In this document: positions 14,928 through 21,233 of the stretch, one piece after another
Numbering within the stretch: the first letter of the stretch is position 1
How the letters are laid out: each line of letters begins with the position of its first letter
DNA from: Bacillota bacterium
Lineage (GTDB): Bacteria; Bacillota; Clostridia; Oscillospirales; Ruminococcaceae
Direction of reading: 5' to 3'
DNA length: 21,233 bases
Assembly: GCA_023458875.1 (NCBI GenBank)
Contig: JAEWXO010000019.1
Location: 1-21,233 of the forward strand
The notes under the pieces: generated by a model
Seen by the model: only the letters and a program-made list of their open reading frames with translations
Told to the model about the DNA's origin: nothing
The model's database searches: none
Position numbers and translations under genes: made by a program

Positions 14928-16451
14928 TTAAATTTCGAAAAATACTTCTATGTTTCTTTTATTGTCATTAAGGTCAACTGCCCTGACCGAAAGAATTCCT
15001 CCGGAATCAAATGAAAATACAGTTTCTATTCTCTGCTTTCCTATATCCATCGGAGTAATGTCATTAAATGCGAATGAACCTATTTTTCTGTATTCAAGAT
15101 TATTGAAATCATCAGGATCACCATTGTATTCATAAATTTCAAATGTCATTTCTGTATCAAATCTGCCGTTGTTTGTGTAAATATGGCTTGCTTCAAAATT
15201 TATGTCTATATCGGTACCTTCAGGTATTATAGGATTCATATATTGTCGTCCATACGGATCAACACATATGATTCCGAGTGAATTAAGAAGTTTATTTACT
15301 ATATGAATATTTTCATCACACGCTTTTATTGCAGCTCCCCTTGCAATTACAGTAAGATATTTTTCTTCTTTATTTGTATCGGAAACATATATAATATTAC
15401 TTTCAGGAAAACTGCTCTCAATAAACTGTTTCAGATATGGATCCGTGCACATTCCTCCTGCAAATATAACGTGCTGTATATCATATACCATTATTTTCGG
15501 ATTTACAATCAGTTCTTTTATCTTGTCATAAATATCGTCTGCTGCTGTAAGATAGTCATCATATGAAACGGAAAAGCAAAATTCATTACTTTTTTCACAT
15601 ATATCTGTTTTTTCACATATTGAACATGCCGAAGACTCAGATATAAGTATTTCTTCATTTGCCGATGTATTTTTATAATAAAGAGTTTTTTTCGCATCCT
15701 GAGCAGCTTTCTGAATTTTACATCGGACCTGTTTCCTTGACGTTCCCCATGTGATTTCTTCATCAGATATATCCTGTCCGGAACATTCTTTAAACTGTTC
15801 AAAAACAATCCGGCTGATTACATTGTCAAGGTCACTGCCGCCTAGATGTCTGTTTCCGTCAGCTGACAGAACATTAAAGTCCGTTACACATCCGTTTCCG
15901 CCAAGCTCGATAAGTGCCACATCAATAGTGCCTCCGCCGAAATCCACTACATAAACCCTGTCATTTACCTTGAATATATCATCGTTATATGCAAGCACAG
16001 CCGCCACAGGTTCCTTAATAACCTCAATCAGTCCTATTCCGGCACGCTTAAGTGCAGATACAGTTCTTTTTACCTGATCTTCACCGAATTTAGCCGGAAC
16101 TGTTATAACCGCGTTAAAAGTCTTTTCGTCCGGGAAACGCTCCTTCAGCGTTTTCCGGACTGTTTTAAGTATTTCAAAAGCTACATCCTCTGCTTTAAAA
16201 CGTCGTCCTTCAATAGTCCAGCATTTGCTCCTGTCATCCATAAATGTTTTGGAATCAGAAATAAATGCCGAAGGATTTTCCTCTGACATTTTTATCGCAT
16301 TACGGCCGACAATAATATTTCCCCTGTCATAATAGATACAGGAAGGCAGTATAATATCATTTTTCTCAAATTCAAGAAACTCAATATTTCCAAAAAGATT
16401 CATCCAGCCTACTACTGTATTTGTTGTTCCCAGATCAATACCTATATTCAT
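14928..16451 (-). CDS. Hsp70/DnaK-like ATPase, short form without lid
   Basis: A 507-residue Hsp70-family protein. The actin-like ATPase domain is complete: DLGTTNT (6-12), Lys at 68 and IKEP (145-148) in the places of the DnaK catalytic Lys and Glu, DFGGGTIDVAL (170-180) and AGGM (331-334). A short beta substrate-binding-like part follows (NPIIPEGT ... FSFDSGGILSVRAVD), and the protein ends there. The helical lid and the EEVD-like tail of DnaK, about 130 residues, are missing, and the usual acidic LLLDV linker is poorly kept. An insert with C276, C279, C285 and C292 could bind zinc or a cluster. It is not the housekeeping dnaK: grpE and dnaJ are absent and the context differs. The start has AAGGAGATG upstream, overlapping the previous stop. 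Probably a client-specific chaperone or switch for the block (inference). Confidence 0.9.
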   Translation of the reverse strand: MNIGIDLGTTNTVVGWMNLFGNIEFLEFEKNDIILPSCIYYDRGNIIVGRNAIKMSEENPSAFISDSKTFMDDRSKCWTIEGRRFKAEDVAFEILKTVRKTLKERFPDEKTFNAVITVPAKFGEDQVKRTVSALKRAGIGLIEVIKEPVAAVLAYNDDIFKVNDRVYVVDFGGGTIDVALIELGGNGCVTDFNVLSADGNRHLGGSDLDNVISRIVFEQFKECSGQDISDEEITWGTSRKQVRCKIQKAAQDAKKTLYYKNTSANEEILISESSACSICEKTDICEKSNEFCFSVSYDDYLTAADDIYDKIKELIVNPKIMVYDIQHVIFAGGMCTDPYLKQFIESSFPESNIIYVSDTNKEEKYLTVIARGAAIKACDENIHIVNKLLNSLGIICVDPYGRQYMNPIIPEGTDIDINFEASHIYTNNGRFDTEMTFEIYEYNGDPDDFNNLEYRKIGSFAFNDITPMDIGKQRIETVFSFDSGGILSVRAVDLNDNKRNIEVFFEI

Positions 16452-16455
16452 AATA

Positions 16456-17448
16456 TCATCTCCTTATACGTGTAATCAAAGAAAGGAGCTTCCATAAAAG
16501 AAACACTCCCATACACGAAGCAAGTACAGGAAGAAGTGACGTTACAATAAATGCAATTATTGTTGAAAAGCTTTCAGATACTGAAAGATTGGCAAACTGA
16601 ATCAGGTTATATCTCAGAAAAAAGAGTATTGTTACCATCAGAGAAAAAACAGCAACGGAATTAAAATTAAACATTATATGTGTTTTATTTTTATTAACTG
16701 ATATCAGCACTGCTGAAACAACAAAAACGATGGCATACATGCTCGCCACCGCCTTGGCTGACGGCACGAAATCAGAAAAAACTTTTCTTATCTCCTCAAG
16801 CATAGCCCCTGACATAATCGGTTCTTTTAATGCAATAAAAAGTGAATAAATAAAATACAACACAAATGCGGTCATCATAAATCCTACCGGTGAACGGTAA
16901 AATCTTATCTCACTGTCATTGTTACGTACATGATATGCAAAAAAAATGTTATTGTCATTTTCCATAAGATTTTTTACTGCCATTCGCCCTTTTACTGTAT
17001 GATCAAAACCACTGCATATGGTTGCACCGTCACCGAAATAATCTCCATAGATATGTACATGTATTTTCTGATTATCCAGATCCTGATTGCGAGGCTTTAT
17101 ATCAAAAGAATAAAGAGTATCGCTCCAGCTCTGATGATATACAATGTAGTGAATAAGCTTTGTAAAAAATTCACGCTGCTCATTTTTACGCGGCTTCAGG
17201 TTCTCTACGATTCCGCTGACAGTCCTGAGCTTCCTGTTTTTTTTTGAGAGCGGTATTTCAGAGTCTTCCCGGCTTTTATTTTTATGTACTTTTTTTGTAG
17301 GATATTCGAGCACTTCTCTGTTATTCAAAGCTTGCTGGCTGACATCTTCATATTTAAGAACCGCTCCGCATTTAGGACATTTTGAACCGGCTTTGATATT
17401 TTTAGTATATGGCTTCCCCTTGCAGTCAGGACAATAAAAAATGTCCAT
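16456..17448 (-). CDS. zinc-ribbon membrane protein with four helices
   Basis: A 330-residue protein with an N-terminal zinc ribbon (C6, C9, C24, C27; YCPDCKGKPYTKNI ... CPKCGAVLKY), a basic linker (50-95), a soluble domain (about 95-190) and four likely membrane helices: VGFMMTAFVLYFIYSLFIA, ASMYAIVFVVSAVLISV, the segment from FNFNSVAVFSLMVTI, and a long last segment around FIVTSLLPVLASCMGVF. It ends with basic RIRR. The zinc ribbon is very close to that of the last gene of the block (3211-4065), at DNA level too. The start has GGGGGGATG just upstream. It is the first structural gene after the regulator and probably the membrane platform of the system (inference). I know no family for the soluble domain. 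Confidence 0.82.
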   Translation of the reverse strand: MDIFYCPDCKGKPYTKNIKAGSKCPKCGAVLKYEDVSQQALNNREVLEYPTKKVHKNKSREDSEIPLSKKNRKLRTVSGIVENLKPRKNEQREFFTKLIHYIVYHQSWSDTLYSFDIKPRNQDLDNQKIHVHIYGDYFGDGATICSGFDHTVKGRMAVKNLMENDNNIFFAYHVRNNDSEIRFYRSPVGFMMTAFVLYFIYSLFIALKEPIMSGAMLEEIRKVFSDFVPSAKAVASMYAIVFVVSAVLISVNKNKTHIMFNFNSVAVFSLMVTILFFLRYNLIQFANLSVSESFSTIIAFIVTSLLPVLASCMGVFLLWKLLSLITRIRR

Positions 17449-17481
17449 GCTTCATCCCCCCATCATAAACACACAGAAATA

Positions 17482-17754
17482 CTATTTTGATAAATACTCC
17501 TTAAGCTGCTCTGTATAGATTCCTAACATTTCAAGAAGTCCATAGGTATTTTCGTTTGCCTTAAAAACAAACAGCAACGCCAGGAAAGTAGTCCACGTCA
17601 TTGGTCTTTGCTTTTTTTCGAGCGAAAGAATTGTCTGTCTGCTTGTACCTATAAGATCTGCTAGCTCTGCCTGAGTCAAATCCATTTTAGCTCTGAGAAC
17701 TACAAGATTTTCTGTCATCTTATTTGTCAATGATTTTTTCATTTCTTCGTGCAT
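17482..17754 (-). CDS. XRE-family helix-turn-helix regulator
   Basis: A 90-residue DNA-binding protein. Residues about 15-60 are a Cro/CI-type helix-turn-helix (NLVVLRAKMDLTQAELADLIGTSRQTILSLEK), with the turn at DLIGTSRQT. The short C-terminal part (TFLALLFVFKANENTYGLLEML) is likely a dimer helix. The start at 17754 is chosen because GGGGTGAT precedes the ATG at the right distance; an upstream ATG at 17799 has no ribosome site and falls inside an inverted repeat. It is the first gene of the block and lies 33 bases before the membrane protein gene, so it probably controls its own promoter and the whole block. The inverted repeats at 17783-17801 and 17852-17874 are candidate binding sites. Confidence 0.88.
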   Translation of the reverse strand: MHEEMKKSLTNKMTENLVVLRAKMDLTQAELADLIGTSRQTILSLEKKQRPMTWTTFLALLFVFKANENTYGLLEMLGIYTEQLKEYLSK

Positions 17755-17782
17755 CTTATCACCCCATAGTATTTTTGTTGTA

Positions 17783-17801
17783 TATTGCACAAAATGCAAT
17801 A
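17783..17801. promoter_or_regulatory. inverted repeat in the leader of the XRE operon
   Basis: TATTGCA and TGCAATA (7-base arms, 17783-17789 and 17795-17801) surround CAAAA. It lies between the promoter (-10 at 17824-17829) and the regulator start at 17754, about 15-35 bases after the expected transcription start. It could be an operator for the XRE protein or a small RNA hairpin. Confidence 0.5.
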
Positions 17802-17823
17802 ATATTTATCTTTCTTATTATGG

Positions 17824-17852
17824 ATTATAGCATTTACATGCCGTTTTGTCAA
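17824..17852 (-). promoter_or_regulatory. consensus sigma-A promoter of the thirteen-gene block
   Basis: On the minus strand, TTGACA (17847-17852) and TATAAT (17824-17829) are separated by exactly 17 bases, a perfect consensus. No other promoter of this quality was seen inside the block, and the genes below it are separated by at most about 43 bases, so it probably drives all thirteen. Such a strong promoter normally needs repression, which fits the XRE gene directly downstream. Confidence 0.85.
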
Positions 17853-17874
17853 TGACATATCAACATTATGTCAT
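17852..17874. promoter_or_regulatory. palindromic candidate operator overlapping the -35 box
   Basis: ATGACATA (17852-17859) and TATGTCAT (17867-17874) form perfect 8-base inverted arms around a 7-base spacer. The first arm touches the -35 box of the block promoter. This geometry suits a dimeric XRE repressor, but binding is inferred only. Confidence 0.6.
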
Positions 17875-17901
17875 ACTACAAAACATTTTTTGTAAGATAG
17901 T

Positions 17902-17944
17902 CAAAAAAAGAAAAGGCGTTGTTATATAAATATAACAACGCCTT
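17902..17944 (-). terminator. intrinsic terminator of thrB
   Basis: A perfect 14-base stem, AAGGCGTTGTTATA (17913-17926) and TATAACAACGCCTT (17931-17944), has a TAAA loop. On the minus strand it is followed by a T-rich run (TTCTTTTTTTGA). It begins just after the thrB stop codon and separates thrB from the block promoter. Confidence 0.92.
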
Positions 17945-17948
17945 AATT

Positions 17949-18863
17949 TTAAATAGTCTTCTGTGATTTATTTTCTAATATTTTTGTTCCGTCATTATCA
18001 ATAAAAAATTCGTGTACCTGCCAGCCCTTAATGCCTGCATTCTCCATAGAAAATTTCATTTTGCCTGAAAAAAATTTATTTTCACTGTCAACAATAGCCA
18101 TTATTGTCGGACCTGAGCCTGATATAAATGAACCGTATGCGCCATGTGTATAAGCAATATCAAATACTTCACGGCAATGCGGTATCTGATTCATTCTGTA
18201 AGGCTGATGAAGCTTGTCATGAACAGCTGTACGGAGATTTTCAAATTTTCCTGTAAGGAGTGACGCCGAAAAAAGAGCTGCCCTTGAAAGATTATATACA
18301 GCATCCTTGTGAGAAACTTCAGTCGGAAGACACCCTCTCGCTTCTTCTGTCTTAAGTTCAAAATCAGGAATAATCGCTACAAATTTAAGCTTTGTAAATA
18401 CCTCCTGTTTTACCCAGTGTACTTTCCTCCCGTCAAATACTGCGGTTACAATTCCGCCTAACAACGCCGGAGCTGTATTATCCGGATGGCCCTCAATCTG
18501 AGCTGCAAGATCAACAATGTCATCCTGTGACAGAGGATTCCCAAGAATACGATTTGCACCTGTAAGCCCCGCAACTATACACGCTGATGAAGAACCAAGC
18601 CCTCTTGCCATAGGAATATTATTTGTCTGAACAATTCTCATTCCTGAAAGCTTTTTTCCGCATATTTTATATAAATCATTTACAGAAGTATAGATCAGGT
18701 TTTTTTCGTTTTTCGGTACATCAACATCATCTGCCGATGATATGTCTACATGATCTGATTCTTCCATCTCAACATAGTTATAAAAACCCAGTGCAAGTCC
18801 GAGCGCATCAAACCCTGCCCCAAGGTTCGCACTGGTAGCCGGAACCTGTATTTTTATCATCAT
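17949..18863 (-). CDS. thrB: homoserine kinase
   Basis: A 304-residue GHMP-family kinase that phosphorylates L-homoserine with ATP in threonine biosynthesis. Visible features are the N-terminal VPATSANLGAGFDALGLAL (7-25), which is diagnostic for ThrB, the ATP-binding PMARGLGSSSA loop (84-94), the EGHPDNTAPALLGG motif around 143-156, and the C-terminal ISGSGPTIMAI motif. The length is normal. GGGAG lies five bases before the first of two adjacent ATGs. It is a stand-alone unit with its own promoter (18894-18923) and terminator (17902-17944). The neighbouring thrC or hom genes are not in the window. Confidence 0.96.
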   Translation of the reverse strand: MMIKIQVPATSANLGAGFDALGLALGFYNYVEMEESDHVDISSADDVDVPKNEKNLIYTSVNDLYKICGKKLSGMRIVQTNNIPMARGLGSSSACIVAGLTGANRILGNPLSQDDIVDLAAQIEGHPDNTAPALLGGIVTAVFDGRKVHWVKQEVFTKLKFVAIIPDFELKTEEARGCLPTEVSHKDAVYNLSRAALFSASLLTGKFENLRTAVHDKLHQPYRMNQIPHCREVFDIAYTHGAYGSFISGSGPTIMAIVDSENKFFSGKMKFSMENAGIKGWQVHEFFIDNDGTKILENKSQKTI

Positions 18864-18893
18864 TTATACTCCCTTACTGATTATTTCACTATA

Positions 18894-18923
18894 ATTATAC
18901 CACCTGTATTACACAGATGTCAA
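18894..18923 (-). promoter_or_regulatory. sigma-A promoter of thrB
   Basis: On the minus strand, TTGACA (18918-18923) and TATAAT (18894-18899) are 18 bases apart, about 30 bases before the thrB start. A small CTGT-ATTAC-ACAG palindrome lies in the spacer. The stretch from here to 19082 shows no gene or clear RNA structure. Confidence 0.8.
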
Positions 18924-19082
18924 CCACACCATAAAGCGGAAAACCTATGCACGTGAAGATCAAAGGCACGGTTAGAAAACATTTCCATACCGATAACTTA
19001 TCCGTATTAAATAAATAGTAAAAACTACCAAAATGAACCACCAAACAATGTTAATTTTTTATTTTTCCATGATTACTTTTAC

Positions 19083-19111
19083 TTGACATATAAGCCATTC
19101 AGAGTTATAAT
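19083..19111 (+). promoter_or_regulatory. consensus sigma-A promoter of the secreted protease gene
   Basis: TTGACA (19083-19088) and TATAAT (19106-19111) are exactly 17 bases apart. A strong AAGGAG ribosome site at 19132-19137 comes before the ATG at 19146. The predicted leader is short, about 28 bases. Confidence 0.85.
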
Positions 19112-19145
19112 TAGCATAGATTTTTTACATAAAGGAGCACAATAA

Positions 19146-20981
19146 ATGACTAAAAAAAACCCGTTAAAACCAATATTCCTGACATCTGTTCTATTGCTTC
19201 AGATTTTTCTGACAAACACAAAAACAGACATATCGAATGCAGCTGAAATGAAATTTTTTGTTGATTTCAAAAAGGTTGTTTTTAATATCTGTTCATATGA
19301 AAATTCAGCCGATTACGATTTAAATCAAAACAATAAAATAGATGTTTTTGACTTAATTCGTTACAAAAAAACAATGTATAATCTTTCAGGCGATACAGAA
19401 ACAGATACCACCTCAGCACCACAACCAACAACAACCGAACCTGTCACTACAACAGCAACCACAACCTCTGTACCAGAGACTACCACAGTTACCACCACAA
19501 CTCCTGAGCCTACCACTACGACAGTGACAACAACCACAACTCCTGCACCGACTACTACAACAGTGACAACAACCACAACTCCCGTACCGACTACTACAGT
19601 AACAACCACCACAACTCCCGTACCCACTACGACAACCGTTACTACTACTAAGGCTCCTCCTCCGGTAACTGCAATGCCGGACAGAAAAATAATCTCTAAT
19701 ATGAGAAGTCTTATTCAGAGTCCTGAACTTCCGACAGGATGCGAGGCAACAGCACTTACTATTGCAATAAACTGGTATGGATACGACGTGGACAAGGTTA
19801 CAATTGCGACAAAGTTTATGCCTCAGATGAAAGTATATTATTCAAACGGAAGACTTATAGGTCCTGACTTTATTACAACATTTGCAGGTGATCCAAGAAC
19901 AAATGGTCTTTCTTACGGATGTTACATTCCTTGTCTTATGACCACAGCCGATTCATATTTCGCTTCAGTAGGAAGCAGCTACAGAACAAAAAATCTTACA
20001 GGAACTGATCTTAATGACCTGTTCCCATACATAGCCAAAGGAACACCTGTTGTGGTTATTTCTACACCTGAGCTCCGTACTCCTGTTACAGGCGATTCAT
20101 GGTACACTCCTGACGGACGACGTGTTACTTGGCAGCGCGGACATCATGCCATGGTTATCATGGGATATGATCTCAGAAGGAATACAGTATATTGTGCCGA
20201 CCCTATGATGCTAAGAGGAATTGTTGAATATAATCTTGATGAATTCAAGCGCATTTACAATATGAAGGGCAAAAATGCAATGATTATTGATACAGGTTCT
20301 GTTACAGTTCCTACAGCTACAGCAGCAGTCGGTGACAGAATAAAATATACAGGTTATATTCATCCGGCAAGTGAACCTTGTACAGATGAGGCATACGTTT
20401 CAGAAGTATATACTGTTACATTTATACATACCGATCCGTCACTTCCGTACCCTGTCTGCGTCGGAAATATAGGCTGGGTAGGTTATGAGGCGCTTTTAAC
20501 CAATATTCCAACCTACGCAAATGCGCCTTCAGGAATTGTAAGCAACGGAACATACAATTTAAGAAATAAACAGAGTTCAAAATATCTTAATGTTGATTAC
20601 GGTATTGACAGAGACGGTACAAATATATATCAATGGACAAAAGACGGCAGTGTTGAGCAGAGATTCAGACTTGAAAACAACGGCTCCTCATATAAAATAT
20701 ATGCAATGTGCAGTTCTTCGGGAACTAACAGACTTGTAACTGCTGCTTCAGTTGCTTCAGGCGCAAATGTTCATCTTTATTCGCCTGGAAACGCTTCAAC
20801 ACAGGAATGGATTTTTCAATCACTCGGAAACTCCGAATATACAATAGCTTTAAAATCAAACCCTTCTCTTGTACTGACTGTAAACGGGAATTCAAACGGC
20901 TCTGCTTCAGGTCAGGAAGGAAATGTATATATTTCAAATTATACACCCGGTGCAAACTCACAGATATGGTATGTCGGATAA
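19146..20981 (+). CDS. secreted C39-like cysteine peptidase with half dockerin, Thr-rich linker and ricin-type lectin domain
   Basis: A 611-residue secreted protein. Residues 1-33 are a signal peptide (KKNPLK, then PIFLTSVLLLQIFL, with a likely cut near SNAA). Residues 56-79 hold one dockerin-type calcium loop (D58, N60, N62, D66, D69), followed by RYKKTMYN. Residues 84-175 are a Thr/Pro-rich linker with repeats. Residues about 180-385 are a papain-like C39 domain: the catalytic Cys is probably C199 in LPTGCEATA, the His is in RGHHAMVIMGYD (333 or 334), and the Asp is in YCADP (352). Residues about 390-455 look like a small beta domain. Residues 463-611 are a ricin-type beta-trefoil (YNLRNKQSSKYLNV ... 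QWTKDGSVEQRFRL ... IWYVG). It may cut peptides at a carbohydrate surface; the dockerin half suggests a tie to a scaffold, though one repeat alone may not bind cohesin. Confidence 0.88.
   Translation: MTKKNPLKPIFLTSVLLLQIFLTNTKTDISNAAEMKFFVDFKKVVFNICSYENSADYDLNQNNKIDVFDLIRYKKTMYNLSGDTETDTTSAPQPTTTEPVTTTATTTSVPETTTVTTTTPEPTTTTVTTTTTPAPTTTTVTTTTTPVPTTTVTTTTTPVPTTTTVTTTKAPPPVTAMPDRKIISNMRSLIQSPELPTGCEATALTIAINWYGYDVDKVTIATKFMPQMKVYYSNGRLIGPDFITTFAGDPRTNGLSYGCYIPCLMTTADSYFASVGSSYRTKNLTGTDLNDLFPYIAKGTPVVVISTPELRTPVTGDSWYTPDGRRVTWQRGHHAMVIMGYDLRRNTVYCADPMMLRGIVEYNLDEFKRIYNMKGKNAMIIDTGSVTVPTATAAVGDRIKYTGYIHPASEPCTDEAYVSEVYTVTFIHTDPSLPYPVCVGNIGWVGYEALLTNIPTYANAPSGIVSNGTYNLRNKQSSKYLNVDYGIDRDGTNIYQWTKDGSVEQRFRLENNGSSYKIYAMCSSSGTNRLVTAASVASGANVHLYSPGNASTQEWIFQSLGNSEYTIALKSNPSLVLTVNGNSNGSASGQEGNVYISNYTPGANSQIWYVG
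19486..19650 (+). repeat. tandem repeat encoding the Thr/Pro linker
   Basis: Five degenerate units begin at about 19486, 19522, 19561, 19597 and 19636, alternating 36 and 39 bases. They encode 12-13-residue units of the form PxPTTT(T)VTTTTT. The units are very similar at DNA level (CAGTGACAACAACCACAACT recurs), so copy number may vary between strains. The reverse strand is also open here, but only because the repeat has low complexity. Confidence 0.85.
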
Positions 20982-20999
20982 TTAAATAAAACAACAGCT

Positions 21000-21050
21000 A
21001 AAGGTTCTGTAAAATCCTTTTAAACCGGATTTTACAGAACCTTTGTTTTT
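21000..21050 (+). terminator. intrinsic terminator after the secreted protease gene
   Basis: A perfect 18-base stem (21000-21017 with 21027-21044, core GGTTCTGTAAAATCC) has a 9-base loop and is followed by GTTTTT. It stands 19 bases after the stop codon at 20981. It may also help stop minus-strand transcription from adhE, though the T-run on that side is weaker. Confidence 0.92.
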
Positions 21051-21094
21051 GCAGTTTTACCTATTTACTTAGATATTGAATGTATGAAACATTC

Positions 21095-21233
21095 TTACTT
21101 GTCAGTTCCGTAATAAGCATTCAGATACATCTGTCTGATTTCCTTCATAAGCGGATATCTTGGGTTAGCACCTGTGCACTGATCGTCAAACGCCTGCTCT
21201 GTCATATCGTCAAGGCGTTCAAGGAAAGCTGCC
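21095..21233 (-). CDS. adhE: bifunctional acetaldehyde/alcohol dehydrogenase AdhE, C-terminal end only
   Basis: Only the last 46 codons are inside the window; the gene continues past the right edge. The C-terminal residues are AFLERLDDMTEQAFDDQC, then TGANPRYPLMKEIRQMYL, then NAYYGTDK and TAA (21095-21097). The segment DDQCTGANPRYPL is characteristic of the C-terminus of the iron-dependent alcohol dehydrogenase half of AdhE, which makes ethanol from acetyl-CoA in fermenting Firmicutes. Separate iron-type alcohol dehydrogenases share part of the motif (TxANPR), so a stand-alone enzyme is not fully excluded. Confidence 0.88.
   Translation of the reverse strand, partial: AAFLERLDDMTEQAFDDQCTGANPRYPLMKEIRQMYLNAYYGTDK

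Noticed and set aside
14928..16451. Housekeeping dnaK
   Set aside because: It is about 130 residues short, lacks the lid and linker, and has no grpE or dnaJ beside it.
3086..17945. Direct repeats marking an integration site at the block ends
   Set aside because: I compared 3100-3210 with 17755-17945 by eye and found only promoter-like similarity.
19361..19627. Open frame on the minus strand, rich in Val
   Set aside because: It is the mirror of the Thr-codon repeat of the secreted protein; low complexity, with no ribosome site.
19361..19660. CRISPR-like array
   Set aside because: The repeats are codon-based Thr/Pro units inside an open gene, without unique spacers.

Overview
The window looks like a low-GC Firmicute chromosome, most likely a Ruminococcus or close relative (Oscillospiraceae). 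The signs are A+T-rich DNA, consensus sigma-A promoters, strong GGAGG-type ribosome sites, a secreted protein carrying a dockerin-type calcium repeat and Thr-rich linker (a hallmark of cellulosome-forming ruminococci), and an AdhE tail at the right edge. Species cannot be fixed from this stretch alone.

Layout. (1) 1-2132, plus strand: the 3' part of a VWA-domain gene of the tellurite-resistance (TerF-like) type, broken by an in-frame stop; then tcdA, a GNAT acetyltransferase and a small unknown gene, closed by a terminator. (2) 2237-3064, minus: the Mrp/NBP35 Fe-S carrier with its own promoter. (3) 3211-17754, minus: a tightly packed run of thirteen genes read from one consensus promoter at 17824-17852. 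In order of transcription: XRE regulator, zinc-ribbon membrane protein, Hsp70-like ATPase, protein-kinase C-lobe-only protein, radical SAM activase-like protein, beta-domain/coiled-coil protein, two related long coiled-coil proteins (one with an N-terminal membrane segment), a large tandem AAA+ ATPase of the CbbX/SpoVK type, a P-loop GTPase, and three mosaic proteins that share domains with one another. The last of the three carries the same zinc ribbon as the membrane protein at the other end. (4) 17949-18863, minus: thrB with its own promoter and terminator. (5) 19146-20981, plus: a secreted C39-like protease with half dockerin, Thr-rich linker and ricin-type lectin domain. (6) 21095-21233, minus: the 3' end of adhE.

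The thirteen-gene block is the main point of interest. It sits between housekeeping genes (mrp and thrB), seems lower in GC than they are, is under a dedicated XRE regulator with palindromes on both sides of the promoter, and combines four kinds of NTP- or cofactor-driven protein machines (Hsp70, tandem AAA+, GTPase, radical SAM) with membrane-linked scaffolding proteins. I do not recognise it as a named system. My reading is inference: a regulated, membrane-associated complex in which AAA+, Hsp70 and GTPase act as switches or remodellers on coiled-coil and zinc-ribbon partners, perhaps a stress or conflict (defence) system. No nuclease, deaminase, toxin or phage gene is visible, so the effector, if there is one, is unknown.
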